DNA of 64,000 nt from Albibacterium sp963696875 (GTDB lineage Bacteria > Bacteroidota > Bacteroidia > Sphingobacteriales > Sphingobacteriaceae). The stretch lies in NCBI GenBank assembly GCA_963696875.1, contig CAVOLQ010000001.1, forward strand, positions 310,001-374,000, given 5' to 3'. Below, in pieces: positions 62,219-64,000 of the stretch. The notes beneath the pieces were generated by a model that did no database searches, was not told the origin of the DNA, and saw nothing but the letters and a program-made list of their open reading frames with translations. The translations under genes and the position numbers were made by a program. Numbering within the stretch: position 1 is the stretch's first letter; each line of letters starts with the position of its first letter.

Positions 62219-62755
62219 TTAAAAGTTATTTTTCCACATCATACTTTCTACAGGACGTGTCGTTTTTCGATTGTACTTTGCATTGCCCTTAGTATTATAT
62301 AGAATGTCGATCTCGCCCTCTACTTTAAAATAAATGAGCTGACCAATGGGCATTCCGGCATAAATTCTAACGGGTTGGGTAACGGATATTTCCAATGTCC
62401 AAGTATTGCAAAATCCCACGTCTCCCTTGCCTGCGGTAGCATGGATGTCGATTCCTAAACGCCCGGTACTGGATTTGCCCTCTAAGAAGGGAACATGCCT
62501 ATGGGATTCAGTATATTCCCTTGTTACCCCTAAATAAAGAGTGTTGGGCTCCAAAACAATACCTTCTTTTGGAATTTCAAAATGTTCGATCTCATTGTGT
62601 TTCTTTGCATCAAGAACCCGGTTTTTATAGGTGGCTAAGTGTTTTCCCAAATGGACATCATATGAGTTGGTTCCTAAGCATTCTTTCCTAAACGGTTCAA
62701 TAATAATGTTACCTTTTTCAATTTCTTCAAGGATAGCTTTATCTGATAAGATCAT
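62219..62755 (-). CDS. dcd: dCTP deaminase
   Basis: Dcd converts dCTP to dUTP on the way to dTTP. The 178-residue trimeric dUTPase-like protein has NSYDVHLGKHLATY, GVTREYTE, the active-site GKSSTGRLGIDIHATAG, and a C-terminal GNAKYNRKTTRPVESM. The bifunctional dUTP-hydrolysing form is not excluded by eye. It is convergent with prfB. A TACTTTTG box (62776-62783) lies about 20 bases upstream. Confidence 0.96.
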   Translation of the reverse strand: MILSDKAILEEIEKGNIIIEPFRKECLGTNSYDVHLGKHLATYKNRVLDAKKHNEIEHFEIPKEGIVLEPNTLYLGVTREYTESHRHVPFLEGKSSTGRLGIDIHATAGKGDVGFCNTWTLEISVTQPVRIYAGMPIGQLIYFKVEGEIDILYNTKGNAKYNRKTTRPVESMMWKNNF

Positions 62756-62775
62756 TTGAATTTAAATTTAGAAAA

Positions 62776-62783
62776 CAAAAGTA
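62776..62783 (-). promoter_or_regulatory. -7 box TACTTTTG of the dcd promoter
   Basis: CAAAAGTA on the plus strand reads TACTTTTG on the minus strand, 20 bases before the dcd ATG. Confidence 0.5.
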
Positions 62784-62838
62784 CTCATTATATGGAACTT
62801 TAAAATGCTTTACCGATTTTTGGAGAAAATGAAGATAA

Positions 62839-63480
62839 ATGCCATTATATAAAAAAAGAACATTCGACGATGGAATGGTTCTCACGATTTGGAGAATTGA
62901 AGAAGAAGAGAGCTACCTGCGTTCTTTATTAACTTTGAATGCAAACGAAGTGCAGGAACTTGATTCTATCAAAGCACCTCAAAGTCGTTTACGTTGGATG
63001 GCTTCTCGATTGGCCTTAAAGAGCGTATTTAAAGAATGGAAATTTATTGAAATACAAAAAGATATCCATGGAAAGCCTTTTTTTCGATTGTTAAGTGGAC
63101 ATTTTTCACTTAGTCATTCAGGAGAATTTGCAGTTTGTGTCTACCATCCAGAGAAAACGGTGGGGATAGATATTGAATTCATTAGACCAAAAGTATTCGA
63201 TATTCGCAGAAAATTCATGAAAGTCGAGGAGTTAAATTCTATTCCTGAGAAAAATGCAATGGAGTCTTTATTTGTGTGCTGGTGCGCTAAAGAAGCAATT
63301 TATAAATGGCATGGGAAAAAGGGGCTATCGATGAAAGATGGGATCAGCATTCATCCTTTTGTTTATGAAGAAAAAGGGCATCTGAAAGCAGAGTTGGTAA
63401 ACGGCGAAGGCACTTGGCTATTACAGGTCTCTTATGAGCGATTAGGTGATTATATGATCGCTTATGTTTCTCCGGAATAG
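62839..63480 (+). CDS. 4'-phosphopantetheinyl transferase superfamily protein
   Basis: The 213-residue protein transfers phosphopantetheine from CoA to carrier proteins. The Sfp/AcpS-type core is visible: HFSLSHSGEFAVCVY, VGIDIEFIRPKV (metal-binding Asp and Glu), and FVCWCAKEAIYKWHGKKGLS (catalytic Glu/Lys helix). It may activate acyl carrier protein or polyketide/NRPS carriers; no such genes are nearby. lipB follows 68 bases downstream on the same strand. Confidence 0.92.
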   Translation: MPLYKKRTFDDGMVLTIWRIEEEESYLRSLLTLNANEVQELDSIKAPQSRLRWMASRLALKSVFKEWKFIEIQKDIHGKPFFRLLSGHFSLSHSGEFAVCVYHPEKTVGIDIEFIRPKVFDIRRKFMKVEELNSIPEKNAMESLFVCWCAKEAIYKWHGKKGLSMKDGISIHPFVYEEKGHLKAELVNGEGTWLLQVSYERLGDYMIAYVSPE

Positions 63481-63548
63481 GAACTTTGAAGAACATGAAA
63501 CCCACATGCTATTGAATTGGAATTTAATTAGATAGAAGGGAAAAGATA

Positions 63549-64000
63549 ATGATAAATAAAGAAGTTTACTTTCAAGATTGGGGATTGGTTGATTACCAGA
63601 AAGCATGGAGTCGCCAGGAAGCCTTGTTCAAAGAAATTATAAGTAAGAAAACAGCAAATAGGACAAATAATACTAATTTTCCAACCGATAATCATTTGAT
63701 TTTTGTAGAGCATCCACACGTGTATACCTTGGGCAAAAGTGGAAAAGCAGATCATTTGTTATTAGATGAAAGTGGATTGGAAGAAAAACAGGCGACCTAT
63801 TATAAAATAGACCGGGGCGGGGATATAACTTACCATGGTCCCGGACAACTAGTAGGCTATCCTATTTTAGATTTAGACAATTTTTTTACTGATATACATC
63901 TATACCTGAGGACTTTAGAAGAAGCAGTTATTATAACATTAAAAGACTATGGTATAAATGGGGGACGTGTAGATGGTTTTACAGGCGTCTGGTTGGATGC
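63549..64000 (+). CDS. lipB: octanoyltransferase (3' end cut by window)
   Basis: LipB moves octanoyl from acyl carrier protein to lipoate-dependent enzymes. Only the first ~150 residues are present: starting MINKEVYFQDWGLVDYQKAW, with VEHPHVYTLGKSG and RGGDITYHGPGQLVGYPI, the family signature. The expected GRVDGFTGVWLD is the last part visible. LipA at 12832-13713 uses its product. The gene runs off the window end, so the active-site Cys/Lys region is mostly out of view. Confidence 0.95.
   Translation, partial: MINKEVYFQDWGLVDYQKAWSRQEALFKEIISKKTANRTNNTNFPTDNHLIFVEHPHVYTLGKSGKADHLLLDESGLEEKQATYYKIDRGGDITYHGPGQLVGYPILDLDNFFTDIHLYLRTLEEAVIITLKDYGINGGRVDGFTGVWLD

Overview
The window looks like an AT-rich chromosomal stretch from a Bacteroidota bacterium, most likely Sphingobacteriales/Sphingobacteriaceae (Pedobacter/Sphingobacterium-like). 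The main signs are many promoter boxes of the Bacteroidota type TAnnTTTG, almost no Shine-Dalgarno motifs before start codons, a lamin-tail surface protein, a DUF5117-type zinc metalloprotease, a YtxJ-like (bacillithiol system) protein, an ECF sigma/anti-sigma pair of the family's usual form, a TamB-like giant protein and a b558-type SdhC. Nearly everything is core housekeeping. I see no phage, insertion sequence, CRISPR array or defence island.

Layout. 1-7466: a partial threonine dehydrogenase, a large exported lamin-tail protein, asd and a secreted metalloprotease. 7467-8120: a non-coding stretch with MITE-like repeats. 8121-11613: pyrH-frr facing metG, with two strong hairpins between them. 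11725-17468: a frameshifted LD-carboxypeptidase, a repeat patch, lipA, an OsmC protein, YtxJ, ribH with a TPR membrane protein, and recF-dciA. 17463-26110: aroK, a DoxX-type protein, then from a mirrored divergent promoter folP-rfbC-rfbD-ugd-NUDIX, a conserved protein of unknown function, and tsaD. 26125-33770: tamB, ribBA, lptF/G-like and a START-like protein. 33856-42776: tRNA-Met, uvrA, an Rrf2 regulator, a D-threonine-aldolase-like enzyme, an SDR, the three-gene proton-translocating transhydrogenase pntAA-pntAB-pntB, and tRNA-Glu. 43072-51442: a GltB-like FMN protein, a cupin, an outer-membrane protein, the sigma/anti-sigma pair, an operon of membrane protein-Nif3-zinc ribbon protein, pepT and a mini membrane protein. 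51546-56969: sdhB-sdhA-sdhC and degP. 57294-64000: dapF, a SNF2 helicase, prfB, dcd, a phosphopantetheinyl transferase and partial lipB.

Three observations stand out. First, sdhA and sdhB together carry six single-base frameshifts in 2.7 kb while almost all other genes are intact. The shifted segments remain perfectly family-like, so base-call or assembly error is the most likely cause. Second, a family of roughly 110-bp repeats with 17-18 bp terminal inverted repeats lies upstream of pyrH. The two arms change together between copies, and a fragment of the family sits at the ugd start. Third, at least seven genes have a TAnnTTTG box ending only 4-7 bases before the start codon, which predicts leaderless mRNAs. 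prfB has a classical programmed +1 frameshift with an AGGAGG stimulator, which makes it one of the few places where Shine-Dalgarno pairing seems to be used. I did not find a convincing new multi-gene system.
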